Positions 1-9,361 of a stretch of DNA of 64,000 nucleotides are shown in pieces (the first letter of the stretch is position 1; each line of letters starts with the position of its first letter). The stretch is taken from the NCBI RefSeq assembly GCF_900129665.1, contig NZ_FQWL01000003.1, positions 62,001 through 126,000 on the forward strand. The letters are read 5' to 3'. Origin of the DNA: Flagellimonas flava (GTDB lineage: Bacteria > Bacteroidota > Bacteroidia > Flavobacteriales > Flavobacteriaceae). Both the position numbers and the translations under genes were made by a program. The notes beneath the pieces are model-generated. The model saw only the letters and a program-made list of their open reading frames with translations, ran no database searches and had not been told where the DNA came from.

Positions 1-2607
1 TACCGGCTGGAATGCAACCTGGGGATTGGCCGATGCATCTTCCATCTCACCAAAACCGCCCAAGGCACCATTGTCCCCGAACAGGCCTTCCATACCTTCC
101 TTCTTCTCATTGTCTTGTTCAAAACTTTCTTCCGAAGAATAGTACCTATCGATACGCAACCAGTGCATATCCCTTGAACGACGAATTTCCTCTTTTCCAA
201 CAACGGGTACATTATTTTCTGCATGACATGCGATAACACACGCCCCACAACCTGTACAGGCATTTAAGTCGATGGACAGGTTGAAATGATGTCCAATAGA
301 ACGATCAAACTCCTCCCATAAATCGGCATCTGGGGAAGTAACAGGGATCTCTTGGTGATTTAGACTTACATGTGGCATTGGATTCCACTCATGGTGGTCC
401 TTGGTATTGAAAATCTCCAAGGTAGTTTCCTTGATGATATCCCCACGCCCCATCAATGTTTTATGTAACTGAACGCAGGCAAACTCATGCTCTCCTGCTG
501 CTTTTTCAACGCTTACCGATTGCACATTGGAAAAATCCTTGTACAATGCATAGGCATTTACTCCAGTTGCCATTTCTTCTTTCATTCCAGCTTCCCTTCC
601 GTATCCGTAGGAAAGACCAACTGTACCTCCTGCTTGACCGGGCTGAATGATGACCGGCACACGTTCCAAAGTGGTTCCGTCAACGGTAAGATTCACATAA
701 CTACCATTTAGACCTCCATTGGCCACGTTGGTATTTTCCAAACCTAATGCCGTGGCGTCAGCCTTGGAAATAGTAACATAATTATCCCACGAAACCCTGG
801 AAATTGGATCAGGAAATTCCTGCAACCATGGGTTGTTGGCCTGTTTACCATCTCCCATGCCCACTTTAGAGTAAAGCACCAATTCGGTTCCTTGACTAGT
901 TGCATTAACCAGAGAACGGACAGCAGCCGATATCGGCGCAATGCTCTCCACTTCCTCAGTCTCCTCATCCGTTTCAGATATCACCGTAGCAGCTCCTTCA
1001 GCATCGGCATCAGTCACGGCCGCCGGAACAAAAACACCGTCTTGTAATGCTTTATTCCAGTCACCACCTTGCAACAGATTGGTATTCCAATTGTCTTTAA
1101 TGTATTCGTAATAGCTCTGCTCACTGCCCATCCAATTCAACAAGGCCGACTGGAACTGGCGCGTATCAAACAACTCGCGAATTGCGGGCTGCATCAAACT
1201 ATATTGTCCTTTTTTAATCTCCGCATCTCCCCAAGATTCCAAATAGTGGGACGCAGCGGCAACAAATTGTGAAGATTGGGCCGTTTCATCATTGTTAAAT
1301 GAAAAACTAACAGAAACATCAACCTTTCCAACTCCTTCAATAAACTCAGCAGCATTGGGAAGTGAATAGGCAGGATTAACTCCATCCATAATCAACAATC
1401 CCACACGGCCAGCATTCATATCTGTAACCAATTTGGACACTTTGGCGGTATCTCCTTGGCGTACAAATTTTGGGTTTTCAGCATCAAACGCCTCACTGGC
1501 CAACAATTTGTTGATGGCCAACACCACAGTTTGAGCGTTAATATCATTTAGACCGGTCACAACAACCGCTTTATTTCCTGCTTTTCTGATTTGCGCCGCT
1601 ACACTTTCCACAGCTGCATCAACTTCAGAAGTTCCACCACCCACATTGCTGCCATTAAGCTTGCCATACAATTTGGCCAAGGCAATTTTCTGCTGGGTAG
1701 GCGTCATGGGGTAACGCTTGTCCGCATTTGCACCCGTCAGAGACATATTAGCCTCCAACTGCACATGCTTGGACATTTTCCCATTCTTGGGCACACGTCC
1801 TTTTGCATAACCACTGTCATAGCCTCCACCTTGCCAATCTCCCAAGAAATCAGCACCGAAAGAAACTATCAAGTCAGCTTTTTCAAAATCGTAATCCGGC
1901 AAAGCTCTTTTGCCATAGGCAGCATTGAAAGCATTTAGCGCAGCGTCCTCGGAAATGGCATCATAAACCACATGGTTTACACTATCCCCATATTCCGCTT
2001 TGAACTCCGCAATCAATTTATCGGTAGACGGACTTGCATAGGTCTGCGTCAACAAAACAATTTGACGATTGGACCCCTTGAGACTTCCCAATTTAGCCTT
2101 TACATTGGCATCTAAAATATTCCATTCTACAGGTTCCCCATTTTGCATAGGCCCCTGAACCCTTTTACTATCATAAAGTGACAATACGGATGCGTTCACC
2201 CTAGCATTGGCATCTCCATTAACTTTAGCGTAGGTATTGTTTTCGATCTTGATCGGCCTTCCTTCCCGTGTCTTTACCAAAACACTTGCAAAGTCAAATC
2301 CATCTGCAATGGTAGTAGCATAATAATTGGCCACTCCCGGAACGATATTGTCCGGTTGAACCACATAGGGAATGGATTTATGAACAGGCCCTTCACAAGC
2401 CGCAACCGTAGCAGCTGCAGTACTAAAACCAACGTACTTCAAAAAGTCTCTTCGACTAGTAGCAGTTTCCGACAGATTCTCTTTATCTCCCAAAAACTCA
2501 TCTACGGGAATCTGCTCTGTGAATTCGTTATTTCTTAGCGCCTCAACAATGGAATCGTTCGGATTTAACTCCGCTTCGCTCTTCCAGTATTTTTTGTTTG
2601 ATGCCAT
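1..2607 (-). CDS. actB: Alternative complex III subunit ActB, Tat-exported molybdopterin-oxidoreductase-like Fe-S protein (3' end cut by window)
   Basis: The frame is open from the ATG at 2607 to the window edge (869 codons), so the C-terminus is missing. The N-terminus has a late Tat motif (TSRRDFLK, residues 50-57), then a hydrophobic stretch ending VAAC, a possible lipidation site. A large molybdopterin-oxidoreductase-like region follows. Near the visible end is a ferredoxin-type cluster motif, CTGCGACVIACH, as in the ActB half that carries Fe-S clusters. In this family the molybdopterin-like part lacks the cofactor; the complex oxidises menaquinol and passes electrons to cytochromes and oxidase at the periplasmic face. 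It lies 31 nt downstream of actA, so the two are almost certainly one operon, with actC and others expected beyond position 1. The start is fixed by the conserved MASNKKYWKS-type opening. Confidence 0.93.
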   Translation of the reverse strand, partial: MASNKKYWKSEAELNPNDSIVEALRNNEFTEQIPVDEFLGDKENLSETATSRRDFLKYVGFSTAAATVAACEGPVHKSIPYVVQPDNIVPGVANYYATTIADGFDFASVLVKTREGRPIKIENNTYAKVNGDANARVNASVLSLYDSKRVQGPMQNGEPVEWNILDANVKAKLGSLKGSNRQIVLLTQTYASPSTDKLIAEFKAEYGDSVNHVVYDAISEDAALNAFNAAYGKRALPDYDFEKADLIVSFGADFLGDWQGGGYDSGYAKGRVPKNGKMSKHVQLEANMSLTGANADKRYPMTPTQQKIALAKLYGKLNGSNVGGGTSEVDAAVESVAAQIRKAGNKAVVVTGLNDINAQTVVLAINKLLASEAFDAENPKFVRQGDTAKVSKLVTDMNAGRVGLLIMDGVNPAYSLPNAAEFIEGVGKVDVSVSFSFNNDETAQSSQFVAAASHYLESWGDAEIKKGQYSLMQPAIRELFDTRQFQSALLNWMGSEQSYYEYIKDNWNTNLLQGGDWNKALQDGVFVPAAVTDADAEGAATVISETDEETEEVESIAPISAAVRSLVNATSQGTELVLYSKVGMGDGKQANNPWLQEFPDPISRVSWDNYVTISKADATALGLENTNVANGGLNGSYVNLTVDGTTLERVPVIIQPGQAGGTVGLSYGYGREAGMKEEMATGVNAYALYKDFSNVQSVSVEKAAGEHEFACVQLHKTLMGRGDIIKETTLEIFNTKDHHEWNPMPHVSLNHQEIPVTSPDADLWEEFDRSIGHHFNLSIDLNACTGCGACVIACHAENNVPVVGKEEIRRSRDMHWLRIDRYYSSEESFEQDNEKKEGMEGLFGDNGALGGFGEMEDASANPQVAFQPV

Positions 2608-2638
2608 ACGATATATCTGAGATTATCTTCTTTTATTT

Positions 2639-3994
2639 TTAATAGTGGCACTTACCACATTCCAAACCGCCCATCATGGCCGCCGTAAGCTCCTCTACTC
2701 CATATTTCTTGGAAAGCTCAGCATGAATGGCCTCATAGTATTCGTTGCCTTCCATTTTCACATTTGTTTCCCTGTGACAATTAATACACCATCCCATGGT
2801 CAATGGAGCGAACTGGTACATGACTTCCATCTCCTCAACAGGACCATGGCAAGTTTGACATTCGATACCTGCTACGGATACGTGCTGAGAGTGATTGAAA
2901 TAAGCAAAATCGGGCAGATTATGAATCCTTACCCACTCTACAGGTTGAGTCTCACCAGTGTATCTCTGGTTCTCCTCGTCCCAACCAACTGCTTTATACA
3001 ATTTTTTTATTTCCCCTGTGTAGAATTCATTGGTATACCCATTCGCCACATCCTCTGCACTTGGTCCTTCTGGATTACCCTTGTATTCATAAATTGATTT
3101 ATGACAATTCATACATACATTCAATGCGGGAATACCCGAGTGCTTCGAAACCCTTGCAGATGAGTGACAGTACTTACACTCTATCTTGTTATCTCCTGCA
3201 TGGATCTTATGGGAGTAGTGAATTGGCTGTACTGGAGCATATCCCTGATCCACTCCAACCTGCATCATCCAACCGTAGGCAAAATATCCACTTGCCAACA
3301 AAAGAAAGATGGCAGTGACCAATACCAGGAACTGATTCTTAACAAAAGCTTTCCAAATTGGAAGTCCTTTATCAGCTTTATCTTTTTCGATAACAACACC
3401 ATTGGCCTCGGCAATTCGCCTTAGCGTATTGTTGACCAAAATCAGCATAACCACCAAGAGACCGAATACCAATGCCAAGGCTCCAAGAATAATCTCATTG
3501 GAAATACCACTTCCAGATTCAGTTGTGGCTGCGGTTGCACCAGAAGCTGCTGCAGCGACCGGCGCTGGGGGTGGTGCCGCGGTATATGCCAAAATATCAT
3601 CTATATCCTGATTGGACAATGTAGGAAAAGCGGTCATTGCCGCTTGGTTATACTCTGCGTAAATTTTGTTGGCATAGGCATCCCCGGATTTGATCATCCC
3701 GGGGCTGTTCTTGATCCAAGTGTAAAGCCATTCCTTGTCCAATCCCTCGTCTTCGGACAACCTGCTTTCCACATTGGCCAAGGCAGGACCGGTCATTTTT
3801 CGGTCCAAAGCGTGGCACGCCGCACAATTCTGGTTGAACAACTGCTTTCCCTTCACTGGATCACCTCCACCAGCAGCTTCTGCAACAACCTCAGTTGGAG
3901 CAGCTTCTTCTTGCGCATAAAATGAAACGGAAAAAAGTAGGAGAGAGAAACCTAAAACTTTTGAAAATAGATGGCGGTATAAAACCTTTTTCAT
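2639..3994 (-). CDS. actA: Alternative complex III multihaem cytochrome ActA with fused monohaem cytochrome c domain
   Basis: The protein has 451 aa from the ATG at 3994. Residues 1-28 look like a signal peptide. A cytochrome c domain with CAACH at residues 57-61 follows, then an Ala/Pro-rich linker, two membrane segments (roughly residues 160-185 and 220-245) and a C-terminal region with five more CxxCH motifs (CKYCH, CMNCH, CQTCH, CINCH, CGKCH). The C-terminal part matches the pentahaem ActA of alternative complex III. The N-terminal monohaem domain would supply a sixth haem in the same chain. The reading frame continues to 4084, but a promoter with its -7 box at 4082-4089 lies across that extension, and the signal peptide begins at 3994, so the shorter start is chosen. 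It is followed closely by actB. Confidence 0.93.
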   Translation of the reverse strand: MKKVLYRHLFSKVLGFSLLLFSVSFYAQEEAAPTEVVAEAAGGGDPVKGKQLFNQNCAACHALDRKMTGPALANVESRLSEDEGLDKEWLYTWIKNSPGMIKSGDAYANKIYAEYNQAAMTAFPTLSNQDIDDILAYTAAPPPAPVAAAASGATAATTESGSGISNEIILGALALVFGLLVVMLILVNNTLRRIAEANGVVIEKDKADKGLPIWKAFVKNQFLVLVTAIFLLLASGYFAYGWMMQVGVDQGYAPVQPIHYSHKIHAGDNKIECKYCHSSARVSKHSGIPALNVCMNCHKSIYEYKGNPEGPSAEDVANGYTNEFYTGEIKKLYKAVGWDEENQRYTGETQPVEWVRIHNLPDFAYFNHSQHVSVAGIECQTCHGPVEEMEVMYQFAPLTMGWCINCHRETNVKMEGNEYYEAIHAELSKKYGVEELTAAMMGGLECGKCHY

Positions 3995-4081
3995 ACTAAC
4001 AGAATTTCTATCGAAATCTTTGGCACGATTATTCCAATTGATACTGAGAACAATAGCTTTTGGATGGCCTAAAATCGCAGA

Positions 4082-4111
4082 CAAAAGTACGACATAAGGT
4101 CTTTTTTCAAA
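4082..4111 (-). promoter_or_regulatory. Bacteroidota-type promoter for actA-actB
   Basis: On the minus strand a TTTG (-33 box, 4111-4108) is followed after 18 nt by TACTTTTG (-7 box, 4089-4082). This fits the Bacteroidota sigma-ABfr consensus TTTG-N19-TAnnTTTG. Transcription should start near 4075, giving a leader of about 80 nt before the ATG at 3994. Confidence 0.6.
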
Positions 4112-4188
4112 ATGTTAATGGATCTATAATTTCTAATTTATAAGGATTCTAAATAACATAAAAGACCAGTGGTTATACACTAAAAATT

Positions 4189-4196
4189 TACATTTG
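4189..4196 (+). promoter_or_regulatory. -7 promoter box of the SPOR-domain gene
   Basis: TACATTTG matches TAnnTTTG. Initiation would fall near 4203, downstream of the upstream in-frame start at 4194. This supports the ATG at 4230 as the true start. No clear -33 element is seen at the ideal distance. Confidence 0.5.
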
Positions 4197-4229
4197 CACG
4201 TATACATAATTGGTAAGGAACCATTTACT

Positions 4230-4601
4230 ATGAAAACCCCTGTATTGACATTGTTTTTGTTAGGTTTGACTTTTCATCTTTCTGCACAGGAAGGTCAGGT
4301 CAGTATAAATCAAGACCCAAGGATTGATGAGTTGATGAAGTTGTACACCCAAGTCAATTCCAAGGCAGATTATTATCAAATCCAAGTAGGTTTTGGAAGC
4401 TATCAAAAGGCACAAAACCTAAAATCCAAAATTGATATTGATTTCCCGGGATGGTATTCCAAAATTGAATTTGAATCACCTACTTATCGTGTTCGTTTGG
4501 GAAAATTCAAGACCAAATTGGAAGCTGAACGCAAATACCTCGAAGTCCGCAAAAAATACCCCGATGCCATGCTCCTAAAACCGGAGAGCAGTTCCAGATA
4601 G
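4230..4601 (+). CDS. Exported SPOR-domain protein
   Basis: A 123-aa protein with a signal peptide (MKTPVLTLFLLG...LSAQ) and a C-terminal SPOR-like domain: the YQIQVGFGSYQKAQ strand, then YRVRLGKFKTKLEAERK. SPOR domains bind denuded glycan strands of peptidoglycan, often at the division site. The short protein between signal and SPOR domain has no other recognisable domain, so a periplasmic peptidoglycan-associated role is inferred. It is divergent from actA. The start at 4230 is preferred because the signal peptide begins there and the promoter box at 4189-4196 overlaps the longer version. A 185-nt gene-free stretch follows before the infB terminator. Confidence 0.85.
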   Translation: MKTPVLTLFLLGLTFHLSAQEGQVSINQDPRIDELMKLYTQVNSKADYYQIQVGFGSYQKAQNLKSKIDIDFPGWYSKIEFESPTYRVRLGKFKTKLEAERKYLEVRKKYPDAMLLKPESSSR

Positions 4602-4744
4602 GTTCAGGTGCATCGCCAAAACAAAGTCCCATTTTAACAGCATCCTAAACTACGGGGACCTACTGGATTCAAAAATCTAGACTTAAAGGCCACAGACTAC
4701 CAGCTATTTGCCGAAAATCGACATCCCACCCCAAAATATTGTGC

Positions 4745-4769
4745 AAAAAAAATCCCGCCGAAGCGGGAC
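4745..4769 (-). terminator. Rho-independent terminator of rimP-nusA-infB
   Basis: The hairpin TCCCGC-TTCG-GCGGGA on the minus strand is followed by eight T residues (the A run at 4745-4752 on the plus strand). It lies about 20 nt after the infB stop codon. The stem is GC-rich with a stable UUCG loop, a classic intrinsic terminator. Confidence 0.9.
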
Positions 4770-4786
4770 TTATTAATATTGATTTA

Positions 4787-7483
4787 TTAAAGTTTCTTCT
4801 TAACGGCTACCTCTTGGAAGGCTTCAACTATATCACCTTCCTTGATATCATTGTAGTTCTTAATCTGCAGACCACAATCATAACCTTTTGAAACCTCCTT
4901 CACATCGTCTTTGAATCGTTTCAATGAAGTCAGCTCTCCTGTAAAGATAACGACGCCATCCCTGATCAAACGAATTTGTGAGTTTCTAAATACCTTGCCA
5001 CTGGTCACCATACAACCTGCAATGGTACCAATCTTGGAAATCTTAAAGGTTTCACGAATTTCCGCATTACCGGTAATCTCTTCTTTCATTTCCGGGGAAA
5101 GCATTCCTTCCATGGCATCCTTAAGATCGTTGATCGCATCATAGATAATGGAGTACATTCTAATATCAATTTCCTCCTTATCGGCTACGGTACGCGCATT
5201 ACCCATGGGCCTTACATTAAATCCGATGATAATCGCATCTGAAGCACTTGCCAACAGCACATCAGATTCCGTGATGGCTCCAACACCTTTATGGATGATG
5301 TTCACCTGGATTTCATCCGTAGAGAGTTTCTGGAAAGAATCGGTCAAGGCTTCCACGGATCCATCCACATCACCCTTAAGGATTATGTTCAATTCCTGGA
5401 AGTCACCTAGGGCGATACGTCTTCCAATTTCATCAAGCGTAATATGTCGCTGCGTCCTAACGGATTGCTCACGCTGTAATTGCGAACGTTTGGCAGCTAT
5501 TTGCTTGGCCTCCCTCTCATCATCCAATACATTGAACTTATCCCCGGCCTGCGGTGCACCATCCAATCCTAAAATTGATATTGGAGTAGCCGGACCAGCC
5601 TTTTCAATATTTTTTCCACGTTCATCCTGCATGGCTTTCACCTTACCACTGCAAGTCCCCGCCAATACATAATCACCTATCTCCAAGGTACCGGATTGCA
5701 CCAAAATAGTTGAGACATATCCACGACCTTTATCCAAGAAAGCTTCCACAACGGTACCGGTGGCAAGCCTATCCGGGTTGGCCTTGAGCTCTAATAATTC
5801 CGCTTCCAAAAGCACCTTTTCCAAAAGTTCGTTGATTCCCTGTCCAGTTTTGGCCGATATATCATGGGACTGGATTTTTCCTCCCCAATCTTCCACCAGC
5901 AAATTCATGCCGGCAAGACCTTCCTTAATCTTATCTGGATTGGCCGTTGGCCTATCTATCTTGTTTATCGCGAAAACAATAGGAACACTGGCTGCTTGGG
6001 CGTGACTAATGGCCTCCTTGGTCTGTGGCATAATATCATCATCAGCGGCCACCACAATAATAGCAATATCCGTTACTTGCGCACCCCTAGCACGCATAGC
6101 GGTAAAGGCCTCGTGACCCGGAGTATCCAAGAAGGTTATTTTTTGCCCGTCTTCAAGTGTTACGCCGTAAGCACCAATGTGCTGGGTAATACCTCCACTT
6201 TCACCGGCGATTACGTTTTCTTTACGAATGTAATCCAACAAAGATGTTTTACCATGGTCAACATGACCCATTACCGTAACAATAGGGGCTCGTGCCTGCA
6301 AATCCTCCGGAGCATCCACATCTTCTTCAATAGACTCCTCAATTTCAGCGGTAACGAATTCTACTTCATAACCAAATTCCTCCGCCACAATCGAAAGGGT
6401 CTCAGCATCCAAACGCTGGTTCATGGTCACCATAATTCCCAATGACATACAGGCGGATATGATCTGGGTAGTGGAAACGTTCATCATAGTGGCCACCTCA
6501 TTCACGGTAACAAATTCGGTAACCTTAAGGATTTTACTTTCAAGTTCCTGCTGTTCAAGATCCTTTTCAGTCTGCTGCCTGTGTTGATCTCGTTTCTCCC
6601 TTCTATACTTGGCTCCTTTGCCCTTATTGGATTTCCCTTGAAGTTTTTCGAGGGTCTCCCGCACCTGTTTTTGAACTTCCTCCTCTGTTGGCTCCACCTT
6701 TGGAACCGAACTTCGCTGTCCCCTTCTTCCCGGACCGCTTCCACCTCTTTGGTTTTGACGTCCGTTACCGGATTGTTGGGAATTCTTGCTTACAATACGT
6801 TTTCTCCGCTTCTTGCGGTCCGTAGAACTATCCGAAGCTTTGTCAGAGCTTTTGACCTCTTCCTTTTTCTTCTTTGGTCGTGCAAATTTGGAAAGGTCAA
6901 TTTTATCACCGGTTATCTTGGGACCGGAAAGTTTCTTGTATTGGGTCTGAATGGCCTCTGGCTCCTTAGGCGCCTCGGCGGCTTTTTTGTCCTCCGCTGG
7001 CTTCTCTACCTCAACCTTTTTAGTTTCTGGCACGACCTTCTCCTCCACTTTGGTTTCCTCTGGTGCCTTCTCAGTTTCGGCCACCTTTGGTTCTTCCTCG
7101 GTTTTAGGAGCCTCCGGTTTTTTCTCGAGATCTATTTTACCTACAGTTTTAGGACCGGATAATTCGGCTTTCGCCTTGATAACTTGCTCGGCATTTCTCT
7201 TTTCCCTGGCAAGCCTACGTTCTTCCTGCTCCTGCTCAATTTGGATTCTGAGCGCCTCTTTTTCCTTCCTCTTTTCCTCACCAACTTCCTTGGAGGCTAC
7301 TTTTTTGCTCTTATCCGTTTGGAACTCATCCAACAGCACCTGATACACTTCATCCGTGATCTTTGTGGTAGGCCTTGCCTCTATATCATGCCCAGCAGAT
7401 GAGAGATAGTCCACAGCCCGATCCAAAGAAATGTTCAATTCCCTGAGAACTTTATTAAGTCTTATTGTTGGGTTTCCTGCCAT
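4787..7483 (-). CDS. infB: Translation initiation factor IF-2
   Basis: This 898-aa GTPase delivers initiator fMet-tRNA to the 30S subunit. An IF2-N domain covers roughly residues 1-60. A long charged low-complexity region rich in Lys, Glu, Pro and Ala covers about 60-330, with a G/R/Q-rich basic patch. A second IF2-N-like domain follows. The G domain starts near residue 400 ([24 protein letters not shown]), followed by domains II, III and IV. The length is typical for Bacteroidota, where the N-terminal extension is long. It is the last gene of rimP-nusA-infB, 43 nt after nusA, with a strong terminator behind it. Confidence 0.97.
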   Translation of the reverse strand: MAGNPTIRLNKVLRELNISLDRAVDYLSSAGHDIEARPTTKITDEVYQVLLDEFQTDKSKKVASKEVGEEKRKEKEALRIQIEQEQEERRLAREKRNAEQVIKAKAELSGPKTVGKIDLEKKPEAPKTEEEPKVAETEKAPEETKVEEKVVPETKKVEVEKPAEDKKAAEAPKEPEAIQTQYKKLSGPKITGDKIDLSKFARPKKKKEEVKSSDKASDSSTDRKKRRKRIVSKNSQQSGNGRQNQRGGSGPGRRGQRSSVPKVEPTEEEVQKQVRETLEKLQGKSNKGKGAKYRREKRDQHRQQTEKDLEQQELESKILKVTEFVTVNEVATMMNVSTTQIISACMSLGIMVTMNQRLDAETLSIVAEEFGYEVEFVTAEIEESIEEDVDAPEDLQARAPIVTVMGHVDHGKTSLLDYIRKENVIAGESGGITQHIGAYGVTLEDGQKITFLDTPGHEAFTAMRARGAQVTDIAIIVVAADDDIMPQTKEAISHAQAASVPIVFAINKIDRPTANPDKIKEGLAGMNLLVEDWGGKIQSHDISAKTGQGINELLEKVLLEAELLELKANPDRLATGTVVEAFLDKGRGYVSTILVQSGTLEIGDYVLAGTCSGKVKAMQDERGKNIEKAGPATPISILGLDGAPQAGDKFNVLDDEREAKQIAAKRSQLQREQSVRTQRHITLDEIGRRIALGDFQELNIILKGDVDGSVEALTDSFQKLSTDEIQVNIIHKGVGAITESDVLLASASDAIIIGFNVRPMGNARTVADKEEIDIRMYSIIYDAINDLKDAMEGMLSPEMKEEITGNAEIRETFKISKIGTIAGCMVTSGKVFRNSQIRLIRDGVVIFTGELTSLKRFKDDVKEVSKGYDCGLQIKNYNDIKEGDIVEAFQEVAVKKKL

Positions 7484-7526
7484 AAATTGTTTTTCCTAGC
7501 CCTAAAATTCGCTGCTAATATATAGT

Positions 7527-8759
7527 TTAATCTTCAAATTCCTCTTTGAGAATGCGCACTACCTCCTGAACAGTTTCCTCTTCCAAATCAGTACGCTTGA
7601 TCAAGTCCCCTACTTCCTGCTCCAAAACACTTCGTGCGGTATCCAGTCCAATTTTCTTGAACTCTTCGATTACCCATGCCTCTATTTCATCCGAGAACTC
7701 GGTAAGCTCCACATCCTCCTCGACACCTTCACGGAATACATCAATCTCATAACCAGTTAATTGACCGGCCAATCTAATATTGTGACCTCCCCTACCGATA
7801 GCCTTGGACACTTCCTCAGGCTTCAAGTATACTTGGGCAGTTTTCTTTTCATCATTCAACTTAACAGACGAAACCCGAGCAGGACTCAAAGCCCTTGTCA
7901 CCATCAATTGGGAATTATTCGTCCAGTTGATAACATCTATATTTTCATTCCCCAGCTCGCGCACAATTCCATGAATACGACTTCCTTTCATACCCACACA
8001 AGCACCTACAGGGTCAATTCTATCATCATAAGAGTCCACAGCTACTTTGGCTTTTTCCCCTGGAATCCTGACCGCTTTCTTGATGGTGATCAAACCATCG
8101 AAAACTTCAGGAATTTCTTGGAAGAACAATTGTTCCAAGAATGCCGGAGAAGTTCTGGACATAATAATGGCGGGCTTATTGCCTTTCAGCTCCACGCTTT
8201 CTATTACCCCTCTTACATTATCCCCTTTGCGGAAGAAGTCAGATGGAATTTGCCTATCCTTTGGAAGAATGATCTCATTCCCTTCGTCATCCAATAAAAT
8301 AATGGCCTTATGGCGAATATGATGCACTTCAGCCGTATAGATTTCACCTTCCAAGTCCTTGAACTGCTTATAAATAGTGGTATTGTCGTGCTCATGAATT
8401 TTGGAAATGAGGTTTTGGCGCAACGCCAAGATAGCCCTTCTTCCCAGATCCATAAGTTTCACTTCTTCGGAAACATCTTCACCTACCTCAAAGTCAGGTT
8501 CAATCTTTCTGGCTTCAGTAAGCGATATCTCCTCATTGGGTTCTTCCACCTCTCCATCTTCAACCACGATTCGGTTCCTCCAAATTTCCAAATCCCCTTT
8601 ATCTGGATTGATTATGATATCGAAGTTCTCATCTGAACCAAACTTCTTTTTCAAGGCATTTCTGAAGACATCCTCCAAAATGGCCATTAAGGTTACCCTA
8701 TCAATAAACTTATCGTCCTTAAACTCCGAAAAGGATTCGATGAGCGCTAGGTTTTCCAT
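7527..8759 (-). CDS. nusA: Transcription termination/antitermination factor NusA
   Basis: A 410-aa RNA polymerase-binding factor that affects pausing, termination and antitermination. The N-terminal RNAP-binding domain covers about residues 1-130. An S1 domain follows (about 135-200), then two KH domains with the signatures GMKGSRIHG and GRGGHNIR. The C-terminus holds one short acidic region instead of the two full acidic repeats of the 495-aa E. coli protein, which is common outside Proteobacteria. It lies between rimP (13 nt gap) and infB, the usual operon order. Confidence 0.96.
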   Translation of the reverse strand: MENLALIESFSEFKDDKFIDRVTLMAILEDVFRNALKKKFGSDENFDIIINPDKGDLEIWRNRIVVEDGEVEEPNEEISLTEARKIEPDFEVGEDVSEEVKLMDLGRRAILALRQNLISKIHEHDNTTIYKQFKDLEGEIYTAEVHHIRHKAIILLDDEGNEIILPKDRQIPSDFFRKGDNVRGVIESVELKGNKPAIIMSRTSPAFLEQLFFQEIPEVFDGLITIKKAVRIPGEKAKVAVDSYDDRIDPVGACVGMKGSRIHGIVRELGNENIDVINWTNNSQLMVTRALSPARVSSVKLNDEKKTAQVYLKPEEVSKAIGRGGHNIRLAGQLTGYEIDVFREGVEEDVELTEFSDEIEAWVIEEFKKIGLDTARSVLEQEVGDLIKRTDLEEETVQEVVRILKEEFED

Positions 8760-8772
8760 TTTTGAACTACAA

Positions 8773-9234
8773 TTAAAATTTTAAAATAACTTTTGCTTTA
8801 TGGATATCAGAAAATGGAATCACCTCCTTCTTCTGTACCGTAACTTTTCCTTTACCCACAGGCTTGGGCTCTCTGGCCTTCCACTCCAAGGTAATAGTAT
8901 CCGTTGTGGCTTCGGTCAAAGTTCCTTCCAACTCTTTATCTTCCGTTTTGACCGCTAATTTTCTACCAATATTTTTTTTATACTGACGGGGCAGCTCCAA
9001 AGGTGATGTGGCGCCGGCCGAGGTCACCTCAAGTGAAAAATCCTCGTCTTCCCGATCCAAATTGTGCTCTATGGCCCTGCTAATGTTCATGCAGTCCTGA
9101 AGATTCACACCCTGATCACCGTCCAACACTACCCTGATCGTGTTATCGCTTCCCATCGTAAAATCGATAAGGAAAAGCGAAGGATGTTCCTCCAAGGCTT
9201 TGTCCAACAGCGATGTTACTTTCTCCTTCAGCAT
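8773..9234 (-). CDS. rimP: Ribosome maturation factor RimP
   Basis: A 153-aa protein that assists 30S subunit maturation. It has the two-domain RimP architecture: an N-terminal alpha/beta domain (FLIDFTMGSDNTIRVVLDG, ISRAIEHNLD, SLEVTSAGATSPL) and a C-terminal Sm-like domain (NIGRKLAVKT...LEGTLTEA...I). It is the first gene of the rimP-nusA-infB operon. A well-formed promoter lies at 9302-9332, and a hairpin sits only 17 nt before the start codon. Confidence 0.95.
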   Translation of the reverse strand: MLKEKVTSLLDKALEEHPSLFLIDFTMGSDNTIRVVLDGDQGVNLQDCMNISRAIEHNLDREDEDFSLEVTSAGATSPLELPRQYKKNIGRKLAVKTEDKELEGTLTEATTDTITLEWKAREPKPVGKGKVTVQKKEVIPFSDIHKAKVILKF

Positions 9235-9251
9235 AAAATCAAGTAATAAAA

Positions 9252-9272
9252 GAGGGGACTAGAAGTCCCCTC
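9252..9272 (-). promoter_or_regulatory. Leader hairpin immediately before rimP (attenuator candidate)
   Basis: A perfect 9-bp stem (GAGGGGACT / AGTCCCCTC) with a 3-nt loop, followed on the minus strand by a U-rich tract (TTTTATTACTTGATTTT) running into the rimP ATG. It lies downstream of the predicted rimP promoter, so it would be in the mRNA leader. It has terminator form and could act as an attenuator or mask the initiation region. It could also serve as terminator of the upstream sulfatase gene. Confidence 0.6.
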
Positions 9273-9301
9273 ATGAATACAATTATATCCGTTCAGTGGT
9301 G

Positions 9302-9332
9302 CAAAGATACAATAAATATAGAGTTTGCAAAA
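9302..9332 (-). promoter_or_regulatory. Bacteroidota-type promoter of rimP-nusA-infB
   Basis: On the minus strand TTTTG (9332-9328) is followed after 18 nt by TATCTTTG (9309-9302), matching TTTG-N19-TAnnTTTG. Initiation near 9295 would give a leader of about 60 nt that contains the hairpin at 9252-9272. Confidence 0.7.
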
Positions 9333-9361
9333 TTGTTGTCCATGAAGGTATTGCAATGGTT

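Noticed and set aside
1..2607. actB as a truncated pseudogene
   Set aside because: The frame is open to the first base, so the window edge cuts an intact gene.
3995..4084. Longer N-terminus for ActA
   Set aside because: It precedes the signal peptide and overlaps a good promoter box at 4082-4089.
5864..6445. 193-codon open frame on the plus strand opposite infB
   Set aside because: Shadow of the infB G domain on the other strand.
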